Shown: positions 34,107 through 42,346, counted from the stretch's first letter. The stretch: 64,000 nucleotides of DNA from Bacillus sp. KH172YL63 (GCF_011398925.1 NZ_AP022842.1:856001-920000); one strand, 5' to 3'. Notes: generated by a model not told the origin, from the sequence alone. Translations and numbers: made by a program.

Positions 34107-35990
34107 ATGAAGAAGAAAATAGAGGAACGTATCCGGAAGCTGGTGAGTGATCTTCAAGAGAGACAGGATAAAGAGGGAAGCTGGCATTTTTGCTTTGAGA
34201 ATAGTGTGTTGACCGATGCATATATGATCATTCTCCTCTGTTCACTTGAAACGGGGGATGAGGAACTTGTCGGGAGGCTTGTCGGTCGCCTATGGAAGCT
34301 TCAGACCCGGGAAGGGACATGGAAGCTCTTTGAAGATGAGGAGGAAGGGAATCTTTCCTCTACGGTTGAAGCCTGTTTTGCCCTCACGTACAGCGGACTG
34401 GTGGAGGAAGGTGATAAGAGGCTGATAAAAGCCAAGCAGTTCATCGAGAAAAAGGGCGGATTCCACAAAGCCCATTCCATGACGAAATTCATGCTTGCCA
34501 TCCATGGTCAATATGAGTGGAAGCATTTATTGCCGGTGCCGATTGAATTGTTGCTGCTCCCGAAATCATCTCCACTGAGTTTCTGGGATTTCAGCAGTTA
34601 TGGCCGGGGACATATCGCACCGTTGATGTTGCTGAAAGACCGGGGCTATTCCTTCAAAAGCCCCCGTACACCGGACATACAGCATTTATCCAGGGCGCCG
34701 GAGGAGATTGGGTACAGCAGCAGGGAGATCGCCTTATTGAAGAAAATCAATGAGGGGCTCCAAAGCCTGCCGGACATTCCAGCTCATCTCCATCAGCAGG
34801 CACAGCAGTTTGCCCTGCACTATATGCTTCAGCGGATTGAATCAGACGGGACGTATCTCAGTTATTTCACTACGACTTTTTACATGATTTATGCCCTGCT
34901 CTCTTTAGGGTATGAGAAAAGTGACCCAATCATCGTGAAGGCGGTGGATGGCGTCAAAAAGATGGCCTGTGAAACGAAGAAAGGCACTCACATCCAGAAT
35001 TCCCCTTCAACGGTGTGGGATACAGCCCTGATCAGCCATTCCCTTCAGGAGGCCGGTGTCGATGTGGGCGGAGGAACGGTACGGGAATCGGTTGACTTTA
35101 TAATGAAGAAACAGCAATTCAAGTACGGGGACTGGGCGGTTGAAAGTGGCGTCACGCCTGGGGGATGGGGATTCTCCATCAGCAACAGCTTTCATCCGGA
35201 TGTGGACGATACGACTGCCGCACTCAGGGCGGTCACCTATTCGGCAGCTAAAAAACCATTCGTACGGGAAGCATGGGAGCGGGGGACAGAGTGGGTCCTT
35301 GCCATGCAGAACCGTGACGGCGGATGGCCTGCCTTTGAAAAGAATAAAACGAAAGACATTCTTACTTCCTTTCCGCTGGACGGTGCGGAAGCAGCGGCGA
35401 TCGATCCTTCCACCCCTGATCTGACAGGGAGGACACTGGAGTTTCTTGGGGGAAGTGCCGGATTGACACAGGAGCATCCCGGTGTGGAAAAGGCGGTCCG
35501 CTGGCTGAACCGGATGCAAAATGAAGACGGCTCGTGGTACGGGAGATGGGGAGTCTGCTACATTTATGGAACATGGTCAGCCATCACGGGGATGAGGGCT
35601 GCAGGCGTGCCATCCACCGACAGGTCTCTCCAAAGAGCTAAATCATGGCTCGAGGACATTCAGCAAAGGGACGGCGGCTGGGGGGAATCATGCTACAGCG
35701 ACCAGAAAAAGACGTATATCCCCCTCCCATTCAGCACCGTGTCCCAAACGGCCTGGGCACTCGAAGCCCTCATTCACCTGGAAGATAAACCGACCCCGGC
35801 CATCGACCTTGGCATCACCGCACTTCTTGGTATGCTGGACGGAGCAGGGGACGCCCTTTCATGCACATATCCGACCGGCATCGGCCTTCCCGGACAATTT
35901 TACGTTCACTACCACAGCTATCAGTCCCTCTGGCCATTGCTGACTCTGAGCCTCTACCAGAAGAAATACGTGGAGGGACGGACCTCTTGA
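34107..35990 (+). CDS. sqhC: Squalene-hopene/sporulenol cyclase
   Basis: A 627-aa class II triterpene cyclase, the usual length. The protonating DXDD is D365-V-D-D368 in SFHPDVDDTTAALRAV. QW-type repeats are visible, for example LAMQNRDGGWPAFEKNKTKD, LNRMQNEDGSWYGRWG and IQQRDGGWGES. GTWSAITGMRAAGV is the conserved late block. In Bacillus the enzyme makes sporulenol from tetraprenyl-beta-curcumene in the spore membrane and can also cyclise squalene. ATG at 34107 follows GGGAGG; ATG at 34103 is out of frame. The last codons (VEGRTS and TGA) are supplied by a hairpin repeat. Confidence 0.92.
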   Translation: MKKKIEERIRKLVSDLQERQDKEGSWHFCFENSVLTDAYMIILLCSLETGDEELVGRLVGRLWKLQTREGTWKLFEDEEEGNLSSTVEACFALTYSGLVEEGDKRLIKAKQFIEKKGGFHKAHSMTKFMLAIHGQYEWKHLLPVPIELLLLPKSSPLSFWDFSSYGRGHIAPLMLLKDRGYSFKSPRTPDIQHLSRAPEEIGYSSREIALLKKINEGLQSLPDIPAHLHQQAQQFALHYMLQRIESDGTYLSYFTTTFYMIYALLSLGYEKSDPIIVKAVDGVKKMACETKKGTHIQNSPSTVWDTALISHSLQEAGVDVGGGTVRESVDFIMKKQQFKYGDWAVESGVTPGGWGFSISNSFHPDVDDTTAALRAVTYSAAKKPFVREAWERGTEWVLAMQNRDGGWPAFEKNKTKDILTSFPLDGAEAAAIDPSTPDLTGRTLEFLGGSAGLTQEHPGVEKAVRWLNRMQNEDGSWYGRWGVCYIYGTWSAITGMRAAGVPSTDRSLQRAKSWLEDIQQRDGGWGESCYSDQKKTYIPLPFSTVSQTAWALEALIHLEDKPTPAIDLGITALLGMLDGAGDALSCTYPTGIGLPGQFYVHYHSYQSLWPLLTLSLYQKKYVEGRTS

Positions 35991-36004
35991 GGTCCGTCCC
36001 TCCA
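35971..36004. repeat. GGACGGACC hairpin repeat, copy 9, overlapping the cyclase stop codon
   Basis: Perfect 15-bp arms TGGAGGGACGGACCT (35971-35985) and AGGTCCGTCCCTCCA (35990-36004) with a 4-nt loop. The TGA stop of the cyclase (35988-35990) lies in the loop, so the first arm is translated as part of the protein. Confidence 0.9.
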
Positions 36005-36050
36005 TCGGGTAGAATGAAAGTAAGAATTTTCAAAAAAAGGTGGTGGTTGG

Positions 36051-36989
36051 ATGGGAGGAGTTGGATCGTTTCCTTATCCTTTCAAGGGGGATGTGTACCG
36101 GTACTCGAATAATTCGATTCCTTTGAAGGACGGCTGCTGCGTGGAGGTGACCTCGAGGTACAGGGAGGAGATCGAACTGAAACGGACATTACTCAAGCGT
36201 CATCCTGAAAGGTGCTATCAGTCTCAGCCCCATACATTGAAGGCTCAATGGGAAATCCTCGAGCTGATCGCAGAACAGTTGGTTTCACAATACCCCGACC
36301 ACTTTTCCCTTCTGAAAACCGGGACGGAATGGACATTCCATAACCGCTTATTACGTGAAAAGCATTCCTTTACGTTCGGGGATGAAGCGACTTTACCTTT
36401 AGAACCGCTCGACTTTATCGGTCGCCATGTACAAGAGGATGTGATCCTCATGATGCAGCGGGATGGGGATCTGTACCTGGACGGGGGGCAGCTGTGTTTT
36501 CCTGCGAATTGGTCCCTTGCCTTCAATACGGGGATGAGTTTCAGGGAAATCCATCATCCGATCCCCGGGTTTAAAGAGGAAGGGTTGGATCAACGGATTT
36601 CGACGTTTCTGATGAGAATGGAGGCGGGAGACCCGTGGGTCCGTCGCAATTGGTCGCTGATGGCGGGTGACAGGCTTGATTCGTCCCTGGAAACCTTCGA
36701 TGAATGGGGAAAAGGGCGCACCGAAGTCACCGATGAAAATGTCGGGAAGTTCGTTCATATGAGGGTGGAAGTGCAGAAGCTCTTCCGGCTGCCAGGCAGC
36801 AATGCCATCCTCTTCACGATTCATACCCACCTTCTTTCGCTTGAAGCGTTGTCGGCCAATCAAGTGCGGAGAAATCAATTCCTTCATATCCTTGAGGAGC
36901 TTCCAGATGAAATTGCAACGTACAAAGGCATCACCCTTTTCAAAGATAAAGTCATACATTATTTGAGAAAAAAGCAGGTGATCAGTTGA
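36051..36989 (+). CDS. Heme-dependent oxidative N-demethylase (DUF3445) subunit
   Basis: A 312-aa soluble protein of the DUF3445 family, to which dimethylamine monooxygenase-type heme enzymes belong. Landmarks are FPYPFKGDVYRYSNNSIPL at the start, RCYQSQPHTLKAQWEILELI, LDFIGRHVQEDVILMMQRDG, LCFPANWSLAFNTGMSFREI with HHPIPGF, and RRNWSLMAGDRLDS. These are the family blocks; the heme ligand cannot be fixed by eye. It would oxidatively remove methyl groups from a secondary or tertiary amine. It starts an overlapping three-gene operon with a DmmA-like protein and a flavin/2Fe-2S reductase, the expected partners. Confidence 0.82.
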   Translation: MGGVGSFPYPFKGDVYRYSNNSIPLKDGCCVEVTSRYREEIELKRTLLKRHPERCYQSQPHTLKAQWEILELIAEQLVSQYPDHFSLLKTGTEWTFHNRLLREKHSFTFGDEATLPLEPLDFIGRHVQEDVILMMQRDGDLYLDGGQLCFPANWSLAFNTGMSFREIHHPIPGFKEEGLDQRISTFLMRMEAGDPWVRRNWSLMAGDRLDSSLETFDEWGKGRTEVTDENVGKFVHMRVEVQKLFRLPGSNAILFTIHTHLLSLEALSANQVRRNQFLHILEELPDEIATYKGITLFKDKVIHYLRKKQVIS

Positions 36990-37465
36990 AAGCTTCAACA
37001 TCACCAACATATGTGCCGAATAAGCGGAAATATTTATTCGTTGGCGATCAAGCGGGCATGTCGATCCTCATGCCCCTGATGCAAAAGGCATTGAAGGAGG
37101 ATACGCCCTTTGAAGCTGTGTTTACAGGGGACAGGGAAGAAACGGATCTCACCTCATGGCTTCAAAGTCAAAAAATGGGGTGTTATTTATACATAGCAAT
37201 GAACTGGGATGCGCTGACGTTGATGATGAAGACAGCGGGGGCATGCGGGTTTTCGGAAGAGGAAGCCCAATATATCGGTCACGGTGTGAAGGAGATCCGG
37301 GTGTTCTGCTGCCGCTGTCATCATGTCACGACCGTGTATGAACACCTTTCTGGTGGAAAAGTGACGTGCAGGTCGTGCCAGGTTTTGCTGACGGTATCTG
37401 ATCATTATTCCCCGCGAAGGGAGTCTTATCTTGGATATATAACGAGCGGAGGGGCTAAGGAGTGA
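36986..37465 (+). CDS. DmmA-like accessory subunit of the amine demethylase
   Basis: A 159-aa protein starting with TTG that overlaps the previous stop (TTGA). The middle part has a Rossmann-like KYLFVGDQAGMSILMPLMQK and YLYIAMNWDALTLMMKTA. The C-terminus holds a cysteine pair set, RVFCCRCHHVTT and KVTCRSCQVLL, a probable zinc ribbon. Proteins with this layout next to DUF3445 enzymes are named dimethylamine monooxygenase subunit DmmA family in common annotation. Its exact role, electron relay or assembly, is not certain. Confidence 0.72.
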   Translation: MKASTSPTYVPNKRKYLFVGDQAGMSILMPLMQKALKEDTPFEAVFTGDREETDLTSWLQSQKMGCYLYIAMNWDALTLMMKTAGACGFSEEEAQYIGHGVKEIRVFCCRCHHVTTVYEHLSGGKVTCRSCQVLLTVSDHYSPRRESYLGYITSGGAKE

Positions 37466-37472
37466 TGGACCG

Positions 37473-38426
37473 TTGAATCCACAGGAGAGAATATCTGTGC
37501 AGATCGATAGAATCATAGAGGAAACAAAGGGAGTGAAGCGGTTCTCCCTCGTTCCTGCATACGGTACCGGACCGCTTCCCCGTTTCAGCGGCGGTTCCCA
37601 TATTACGACTTTTATAGAATCCGGGAATCAACTCATTGCCAGATCCTATTCCTTAACGAATTCCCCAAGTGAGAGGGAGTCTTATGAAATCGCCATTTCA
37701 TTAAGCAAAACATCCCAGGGCGGCTCCAAGTACTGGCATGAGCAGGTGAAGAAGGGGGACGTACTGCAAATCAGCCATCCGAGAAATCATTTCCCATTAA
37801 GCTTCAAAGCCAAGCACCATGCCTTCTATGCAGCGGGAATCGGCATCACCCCCTTTCTGTCCATGATGGCAGAACTTAAGAGGGACGGACCTTCCTTCGA
37901 GCTCCACTATGTGACGAAATCCTGTCAGGATTGCCCATTTTATTCGTACCTGATGGAAACCTATCCTAAAGAAACACGTTTTTATTTTTCAGAGGAGAAA
38001 AGATTGACCGGCTCGAGCCTGTGGGAGCATCGGATCGGGACCCATGTCTATTTCTGCGGGCCGTCTTCGTTTATCGAAGCATTCACGAACACAGCATTGT
38101 CAATTGGCTACCCGGCCTCCGCGATTCATTTCGAGCGATTCACCCCACCGGAAACCTTGCACAGCCACGCTTTCATCGCAGAAGTGAGCAGCGGGTCCAT
38201 CGCTGTCTCTGAAGGGGAAACACTGCTGGATGCACTGCTTGCAGCGGGGGTGGATGCCCCGTATTCATGCAGGGCAGGCAGGTGCGGTACGTGTGAGGTG
38301 AACGTATTGGAGGGGGAAATCCTCCACGGGGATTCATTTTTGAGTGAACAAGAACGGGAAGAAGGGCGATCGATTCTCACCTGTGTCTCCCGTGCGAAGA
38401 GGGAAAGAATCGTCATTGAGCTGTGA
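37473..38426 (+). CDS. PDR/VanB-type reductase (flavin and 2Fe-2S)
   Basis: A 317-aa electron-transfer protein. The flavin-binding barrel includes LIARSYSLTNSPSERESYEI and the GGSKYWHE loop. The NAD(P)H half opens with HAFYAAGIGITPFLSMMAEL. The C-terminal plant-type ferredoxin domain has the 2Fe-2S cysteines in YSCRAGRCGTCEVNVLEG and ILTCVS. It would deliver electrons from NAD(P)H to the heme demethylase. TTG at 37473 is used; GTG at 37497 has a better-placed GGAGAG and may be the real start. Codons at 37878-37893 match the GGACGGACC repeat arm exactly. Confidence 0.88.
   Translation: MNPQERISVQIDRIIEETKGVKRFSLVPAYGTGPLPRFSGGSHITTFIESGNQLIARSYSLTNSPSERESYEIAISLSKTSQGGSKYWHEQVKKGDVLQISHPRNHFPLSFKAKHHAFYAAGIGITPFLSMMAELKRDGPSFELHYVTKSCQDCPFYSYLMETYPKETRFYFSEEKRLTGSSLWEHRIGTHVYFCGPSSFIEAFTNTALSIGYPASAIHFERFTPPETLHSHAFIAEVSSGSIAVSEGETLLDALLAAGVDAPYSCRAGRCGTCEVNVLEGEILHGDSFLSEQEREEGRSILTCVSRAKRERIVIEL
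37878..37893 (+). repeat. GGACGGACC half-element inside a coding region
   Basis: AAGAGGGACGGACCTT, 16 bases identical to the common arm, in frame as KRDGP within the reductase. No second arm is near. It may be chance or an old insertion. Confidence 0.45.
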
Positions 38427-38482
38427 GAGATGATGGAATTGGCGTCTAAGAAACAATGAAACTTTAAAGGTGGTCGTTCATT

Positions 38483-38791
38483 TTGCAACAATGCAGCAAC
38501 TGTGCTTCCTCATTTACATGGAAAAGCATCTACCGTTATATGCTGGGGCATTTATTCACCCCCCTGTCCTGCAGTCACTGTGGACAGGAGCATACAATCA
38601 CAATAAGGGGACGGTTCATAAATAGCATACTGACCATATGCCCGGCGTTGTTATTCATGCTGTTCCTTTCCCCCTTCCATTCTATGTTTGCAACACTCGG
38701 CATCGGATTGTCACTGATATTCGCCGGAACGCTTCTGACACCTTTCATGGTGACATTTAAGAAAGCTGAAGAAAGTGTGGCAGATAAATGA
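38483..38791 (+). CDS. Small zinc-finger membrane protein (cxxc_20_cxxc type)
   Basis: A 102-aa protein, TTG start after AAAGGTGG. Two CxxC pairs, CSNC at residues 4-7 and CSHC at about 30-33, bracket FTWKSIYRYMLGHLFTPL and suggest the TIGR04104 (cxxc_20_cxxc) family. Two membrane helices follow (about 48-64 and 67-88), and the tail is basic then acidic. Function unknown. The next gene starts inside its stop codon, so the two are coupled. Confidence 0.72.
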   Translation: MQQCSNCASSFTWKSIYRYMLGHLFTPLSCSHCGQEHTITIRGRFINSILTICPALLFMLFLSPFHSMFATLGIGLSLIFAGTLLTPFMVTFKKAEESVADK

Positions 38792-39093
38792 GCAGCACCA
38801 ATATTATTTTCACTATGTACCTCATGGTGTTTGTGTTGGCTGCTGTCATAAATGCTGTGTACTGTTCCATCATGATGAAAAGGACAGGTTTATTTTTCTC
38901 CCCTGCAGTGATTGGCGGATTGATCAATGGGTTATTGGTACTGGGAGCACTCTGGGGGTGGTTTTACTTCGCGTGGCCCCTAAATGAATTCCTGTTCTTT
39001 GGAGGAATGGTTCTGGGTGTGTGTATGTTTGTGGCAGGGGAATTCATCATAGTTGTCAGTTTGGTGATTAAAAAGAAAAAATCGTCATTGTAA
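38788..39093 (+). CDS. Three-helix membrane protein
   Basis: A 101-aa hydrophobic protein with helices at about 6-27, 38-64 and 69-94 and a Lys-rich end IKKKKSSL. It overlaps the zinc-finger gene by 4 bp (ATGA). No family recognised. It sits in a run of four small genes (38483-39669) that look co-transcribed. Confidence 0.65.
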   Translation: MSSTNIIFTMYLMVFVLAAVINAVYCSIMMKRTGLFFSPAVIGGLINGLLVLGALWGWFYFAWPLNEFLFFGGMVLGVCMFVAGEFIIVVSLVIKKKKSSL

Positions 39094-39121
39094 CAAAGAA
39101 ATCTAAACCGGAAGTGATCCA

Positions 39122-39325
39122 TTGTTAAAGAAAAGTTTCAAGTACCCTTTTATATATTTTGTTACAGCAATCATTTATCAAGTAATCGTATACAGACAAG
39201 TTCGTTGGATAGAAATTTTCAGCATCTTTTTTCTACTGTACCTGGCAGGTCTCTTCGTCCATTGGTCAGACAAGCCCTTCCAGTATAGGAGAAAAAAGCA
39301 GAATGAAAAGGAGGTAAAAGAATGA
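39122..39325 (+). CDS. Small two-helix membrane protein
   Basis: A 67-aa protein beginning with TTG after GGAAGTGATCC. Two membrane segments (about 8-26 and 30-47) are followed by a basic, charged tail RRKKQNEKEVKE. Its stop overlaps the start of the VOC gene by 4 bp. Not recognised. Confidence 0.6.
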   Translation: MLKKSFKYPFIYFVTAIIYQVIVYRQVRWIEIFSIFFLLYLAGLFVHWSDKPFQYRRKKQNEKEVKE

Positions 39326-39669
39326 TTAAAGGCATCGGCGGCATCTTTTGGAGAACGAAGAATATCGAAGTATTAAAGCAATGGTACAGTGACGTGTTGA
39401 AGATGGATATGGAAGCTTGGAATGGGACCATTATTCAACCTCAGCCGGAAACAGAAACGATTTTTTCTCTTTTTAAAGAGGACGACGATTACTTCCCGAC
39501 AGGACAGCAGGTGATGCTGAACTTCCAGGTGTATGATCTGGACGAGGTGATAGAGCATCTCGGGAAAGTGGGGGTGCCTCTTGAGAAGGAAAAAGAGGTG
39601 AGTGAATTTGGACAGTTCACCTGGATCAAAGACCCTGAAGGCAGATTGATTGAGCTGTGGGAGAAGTAG
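39322..39669 (+). CDS. VOC-family (glyoxalase-fold) protein, short form
   Basis: A 115-aa protein: IGGIFWRTKNIEVLKQWYSD as the first beta-alpha unit, VMLNFQVYDLDEVIEHLGKV in the second half, and FTWIKDPEGRLIELWEK at the end with the usual terminal Glu ligand. The first metal ligand, usually His, appears to be replaced in GIFWRTKN. It may bind rather than convert its ligand. Coupled to the small membrane gene upstream by a 4-bp overlap. Confidence 0.78.
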   Translation: MIKGIGGIFWRTKNIEVLKQWYSDVLKMDMEAWNGTIIQPQPETETIFSLFKEDDDYFPTGQQVMLNFQVYDLDEVIEHLGKVGVPLEKEKEVSEFGQFTWIKDPEGRLIELWEK

Positions 39670-39712
39670 GTCTTTGTCTTGATGCAATTCAATCGGGATG
39701 AGTGGATGCTAA

Positions 39713-39742
39713 AAAACACGCTCTAAAGGGCGTGTTTTTTTC
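39713..39742 (+). terminator. Terminator after the short VOC gene
   Basis: Stem AAAACACGC/GCGTGTTTT followed by a T-run. Confidence 0.82.
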
Positions 39743-39774
39743 GTATGTGAAAATTGATTTTCACCAAAATACGA
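39741..39774. promoter_or_regulatory. Extended palindrome upstream of the ECF sigma gene
   Basis: GTGAAAAT-TG-ATTTTCAC (39747-39764) is a perfect 8-bp dyad, and TCGTAT (39741-39746) with ATACGA (39769-39774) extends it. It lies 55-90 bp before the sigma gene; TATAAT at 39800-39805 may be the -10. Probably a repressor or activator site; it overlaps the terminator tail of the gene before. Confidence 0.5.
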
Positions 39775-39830
39775 ACGAATCAGCAAAAACTTACCAATAT
39801 ATAATATCCACACAAAAAGGGGGATGAAGA

Positions 39831-40400
39831 TTGGTAAAGGAAGAAGAGTTGAAGACAATCATTGCAAAAGTGAAATCCGGCAATCAAGAGGCATTCGAAG
39901 AGCTGTATGACGCGACGGTCGGCGATGTTTATAAAAACGTTTATTTTCTCCTGGATCATAAAGGCGTAATCGATGACCTTGTCCAGGATATTTACATCCA
40001 TGTTTATCGCAGCTTAAAGAAGTACAATCCTGACCGGCCGTTTAAGCCATGGCTCATCGGTGTGGCTGTCAACCAGGTCAAATCATATAGGAGAAAGGAC
40101 TGGATGCACGGACGTCTTTCGAGGAAAGCGGCAGAAAATGAGAGATGGAAGGAAACTAGAGCAGACATGATGGTAGAGGAAAACGATGACTTGTACAGGG
40201 CGGTCAACGCACTCCCATATAAGTTGAAGCAAGTCATCATTCTTCGCTACTTGAATGACTATACTCAAGAAGAAATCGCGGCCGTTCTCAATATCCCCCT
40301 CGGAACGGTAAAGTCCAGAATCCACGCTGGATTGAAAAGGTTAAGGACAGTATCCGGAGAACAGCAAATCCTGTTGAGAAGGGTGGATGAATTATCGTGA
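39831..40400 (+). CDS. ECF-type RNA polymerase sigma factor
   Basis: A 189-aa sigma-70-like protein, TTG start after GGGGGATGAAG. Region 2 spans about 18-85: NQEAFEELYDATVGDVYKNV, DDLVQDIYIHVYRSLKKYNP and PFKPWLIGVAVNQVKSYRRK. Region 4 is at about 125-175: NALPYKLKQVIILRYLNDYT, QEEIAAVLNIPLGTVKSRIH. It overlaps its neighbour, a membrane anti-sigma-like gene, by 4 bp. Controlled promoters are unknown; a palindrome precedes it in place of an obvious ECF autoregulated promoter. Confidence 0.88.
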   Translation: MVKEEELKTIIAKVKSGNQEAFEELYDATVGDVYKNVYFLLDHKGVIDDLVQDIYIHVYRSLKKYNPDRPFKPWLIGVAVNQVKSYRRKDWMHGRLSRKAAENERWKETRADMMVEENDDLYRAVNALPYKLKQVIILRYLNDYTQEEIAAVLNIPLGTVKSRIHAGLKRLRTVSGEQQILLRRVDELS

Positions 40401-41089
40401 CGATTGATGAAAAGTTGAAGAATTGTCTGCAGGAAAGGGGAAGTAGGGTCACGCCCCCACCGGGATTGAAAAGTGAAGTCATGGACCACATCAACAGCAG
40501 GCAGAAAAGATGGAAACGGAGATTGGCAACAGGTGCGGTACTGCTCATGTTCTTTGTCCCGACAACAACGATTGCATACCAGTCCTACGGGGCCGACAGC
40601 CTCTACGGGTCCTATGAAAATCTGAAAAAACATATTTCCACTGCGACAATGAAGGGCTATTTCCTCCTCGACGCCAAATTTGCACAGGCACAAGGGGAGT
40701 TGGAGGAAGAAGAGTATGAGGAATTTAAAGGATTGCTGAAGGAAGTCACCGAGGCAAAATTAACGTATGCCGATTCCTACGGGAACATCGACTACACAAA
40801 AATCCCTGCAGAACGTGTAAAGGAAATGCGGAACGTGCTTGTTGCGATCCAACCGTATTTTGATCAGTTGAACAGCCAGCCATCAAGCAAAGAAGTACTG
40901 ACGGCAGAGGAATACAGCACATACATTGATGCTCTTATGCTGTATGAAACCATTCTTTCGCAAAATGAAATCGATACTTCGAACGGAGTGAACGTGGAGG
41001 AGTTACCAGAGGGATCTCAAGAGATCTTCCTAGAAGTAAGAAATTATCTAGAATATGTTAATGACAAACAAATCGACTCCGCTGAGTGA
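40397..41089 (+). CDS. Membrane-anchored anti-sigma factor (DUF3600-like)
   Basis: A 230-aa single-pass protein with GTG start overlapping the sigma gene. Residues 1-40 are a cytosolic segment ending in INSRQKRWKRR, the membrane helix is about 42-60 (ATGAVLLMFFVPTTTIAY), and the outside part is an acidic helical domain (MKGYFLLDAKFAQAQGELEE, TYADSYGNIDYTKIPAERVK). The arrangement matches DUF3600 proteins, known from Bacillus as negative effectors of ECF sigma factors. It presumably holds the sigma factor at the membrane until an outside signal. Confidence 0.75.
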   Translation: MTIDEKLKNCLQERGSRVTPPPGLKSEVMDHINSRQKRWKRRLATGAVLLMFFVPTTTIAYQSYGADSLYGSYENLKKHISTATMKGYFLLDAKFAQAQGELEEEEYEEFKGLLKEVTEAKLTYADSYGNIDYTKIPAERVKEMRNVLVAIQPYFDQLNSQPSSKEVLTAEEYSTYIDALMLYETILSQNEIDTSNGVNVEELPEGSQEIFLEVRNYLEYVNDKQIDSAE

Positions 41090-41094
41090 AACCA

Positions 41095-41131
41095 ACAAAA
41101 AAAGACTCAGACAACATACATCTGAGTCTTC
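41095..41131. terminator. Terminator between convergent genes
   Basis: Stem AAGACTCAGA/TCTGAGTCTT preceded by seven A, which makes a U-tract on the minus strand. Confidence 0.82.
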
Positions 41132-41135
41132 CAGC

Positions 41136-41321
41136 TTACTTGCCAAGCATGGCCATGACGCCTTTAAAGATTAGGAAGAGAGAAAAAATTAGAATTGCTA
41201 AAATGCCGATGATGTCAGTGACAGGAGCAACACTTTCTAAGAACGTGCCATCCAATGGAACTTTTAATAATGCAAAACCGGAAACAATTCCCGCAAGCAG
41301 TAAAAGTATAAAACGATCCAT
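41136..41321 (-). CDS. Small two-helix membrane protein
   Basis: A 61-aa protein with two membrane segments (about 3-21 and 35-56) separated by KVPLDGTFLESVAPVTD. A GGAGGGATGACAAG ribosome site precedes the ATG and a terminator follows. Not recognised; composition and signals make it a real gene. Confidence 0.68.
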   Translation of the reverse strand: MDRFILLLLAGIVSGFALLKVPLDGTFLESVAPVTDIIGILAILIFSLFLIFKGVMAMLGK

Positions 41322-41412
41322 CTTGTCATCCCTCCTCTCAATGAATTATATGTATGTAAAGAGAGAAAGATGATGCCGGGAAAAAATAAATGCAAGATTT
41401 TCCGGAGGAGAT

Positions 41413-42078
41413 CTATATCTTCTTTATCTGCTCCTCTTCCAATTCTTCCTGAGCGTCTTTTACCAGTTGAGGGGAATCCTTGATGACCTTCCCGATATAG
41501 ATGAAGCCTGCCACAGCGATCCCTGTCATGATCCAGCTCAACGCCTGCTGCAGGATGATCCCTTTATCAAATGCTTCGACCCCGTATTCGATGATCAGCC
41601 ATGCTTTAATGGTCGCGAGGATCCCGCTTCTTAGCGCAAAGCTTAATGTGATCCATTGAAAGATACGGTACACAGGCTTTTTATAGTAAAGTCTCTTACT
41701 GAAAGCCCGGTCAAACCCCTGGAGTTCAGCAAAATCTATCCCGAAGTACAGGGGAAGGGGCCTTCTGATGATCATGGTGAATAAGAAAATCAAGCATAGT
41801 GCAGCAGCATAATACACTTGATTCCACAGCAGCTGCAGGGAAGATCCGGCGAGTACATCGATGAGGGTACCGGCAATCAGCGTGATTAATATAAACAGGC
41901 CGAACACATTCAACTTCTTCATTTCAATAAAGCGGTACACGGTATAAATGATTCCTGGAACAGAGGATAGAAGCATGGCATAATAATCCCCGGTGTAATC
42001 CCGCGTTACATTCCACATGAACAACGGCAGGGCTACATAAATCATCAAATCAAGCAGTATGATATTTTTCTTCAACAT
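41413..42078 (-). CDS. VC0807-family-like membrane protein
   Basis: A 221-aa membrane protein with about six helices (LLDLMIYVALPLFMWNV, MLLSSVPGIIYTVYRFIEM, FGLFILITLIAGTLIDV, AALCLIFLFTMIIRRPLPLY and two more) and an acidic-basic tail ELEEEQIKKI. I use ATG at 42078: a TATAAT on this strand (42166-42171) puts transcription start near the longer ATG at 42159, leaving no leader for it. The RRPLPLYFG motif and layout suggest the VC0807 group; function unknown. Confidence 0.6.
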   Translation of the reverse strand: MLKKNIILLDLMIYVALPLFMWNVTRDYTGDYYAMLLSSVPGIIYTVYRFIEMKKLNVFGLFILITLIAGTLIDVLAGSSLQLLWNQVYYAAALCLIFLFTMIIRRPLPLYFGIDFAELQGFDRAFSKRLYYKKPVYRIFQWITLSFALRSGILATIKAWLIIEYGVEAFDKGIILQQALSWIMTGIAVAGFIYIGKVIKDSPQLVKDAQEELEEEQIKKI

Positions 42079-42257
42079 AAACAGCCTTTCATATTGGGAT
42101 GATACTATCGAAACGGTTGAAACGCTCATAAGTTTCAAAATGTTGTCGATTATTTCCATATGCTTATTATAACAGGATGGTATGATGGATAGTGGAGAGT
42201 GTGGTCAATGTCACTTGTACAGACAGCAGGCCATTTCCTAAATTGTTAAAATTCTTA

Positions 42258-42286
42258 TTGAGATTCCTTCTCAATTACACTATACT
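42258..42286 (+). promoter_or_regulatory. Promoter of the lipoprotein-cytochrome operon
   Basis: TTGAGA (42258-42263), 17-bp spacer, TATACT (42281-42286). The Fur-like box begins 8 bp downstream, on the transcription start. Confidence 0.75.
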
Positions 42287-42293
42287 AGTGAAT

Positions 42294-42312
42294 AGTAATG
42301 AGAATCATTATC
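42294..42312. promoter_or_regulatory. Fur box
   Basis: AGTAATGAGAATCATTATC matches the 19-bp Fur consensus GATAATGATAATCATTATC at 16 positions by my count. It covers the expected transcription start, so iron-loaded Fur would block transcription. Confidence 0.72.
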
Positions 42313-42346
42313 GGATGATTCGGAATGTTGAGAGGGGTTACATAGA

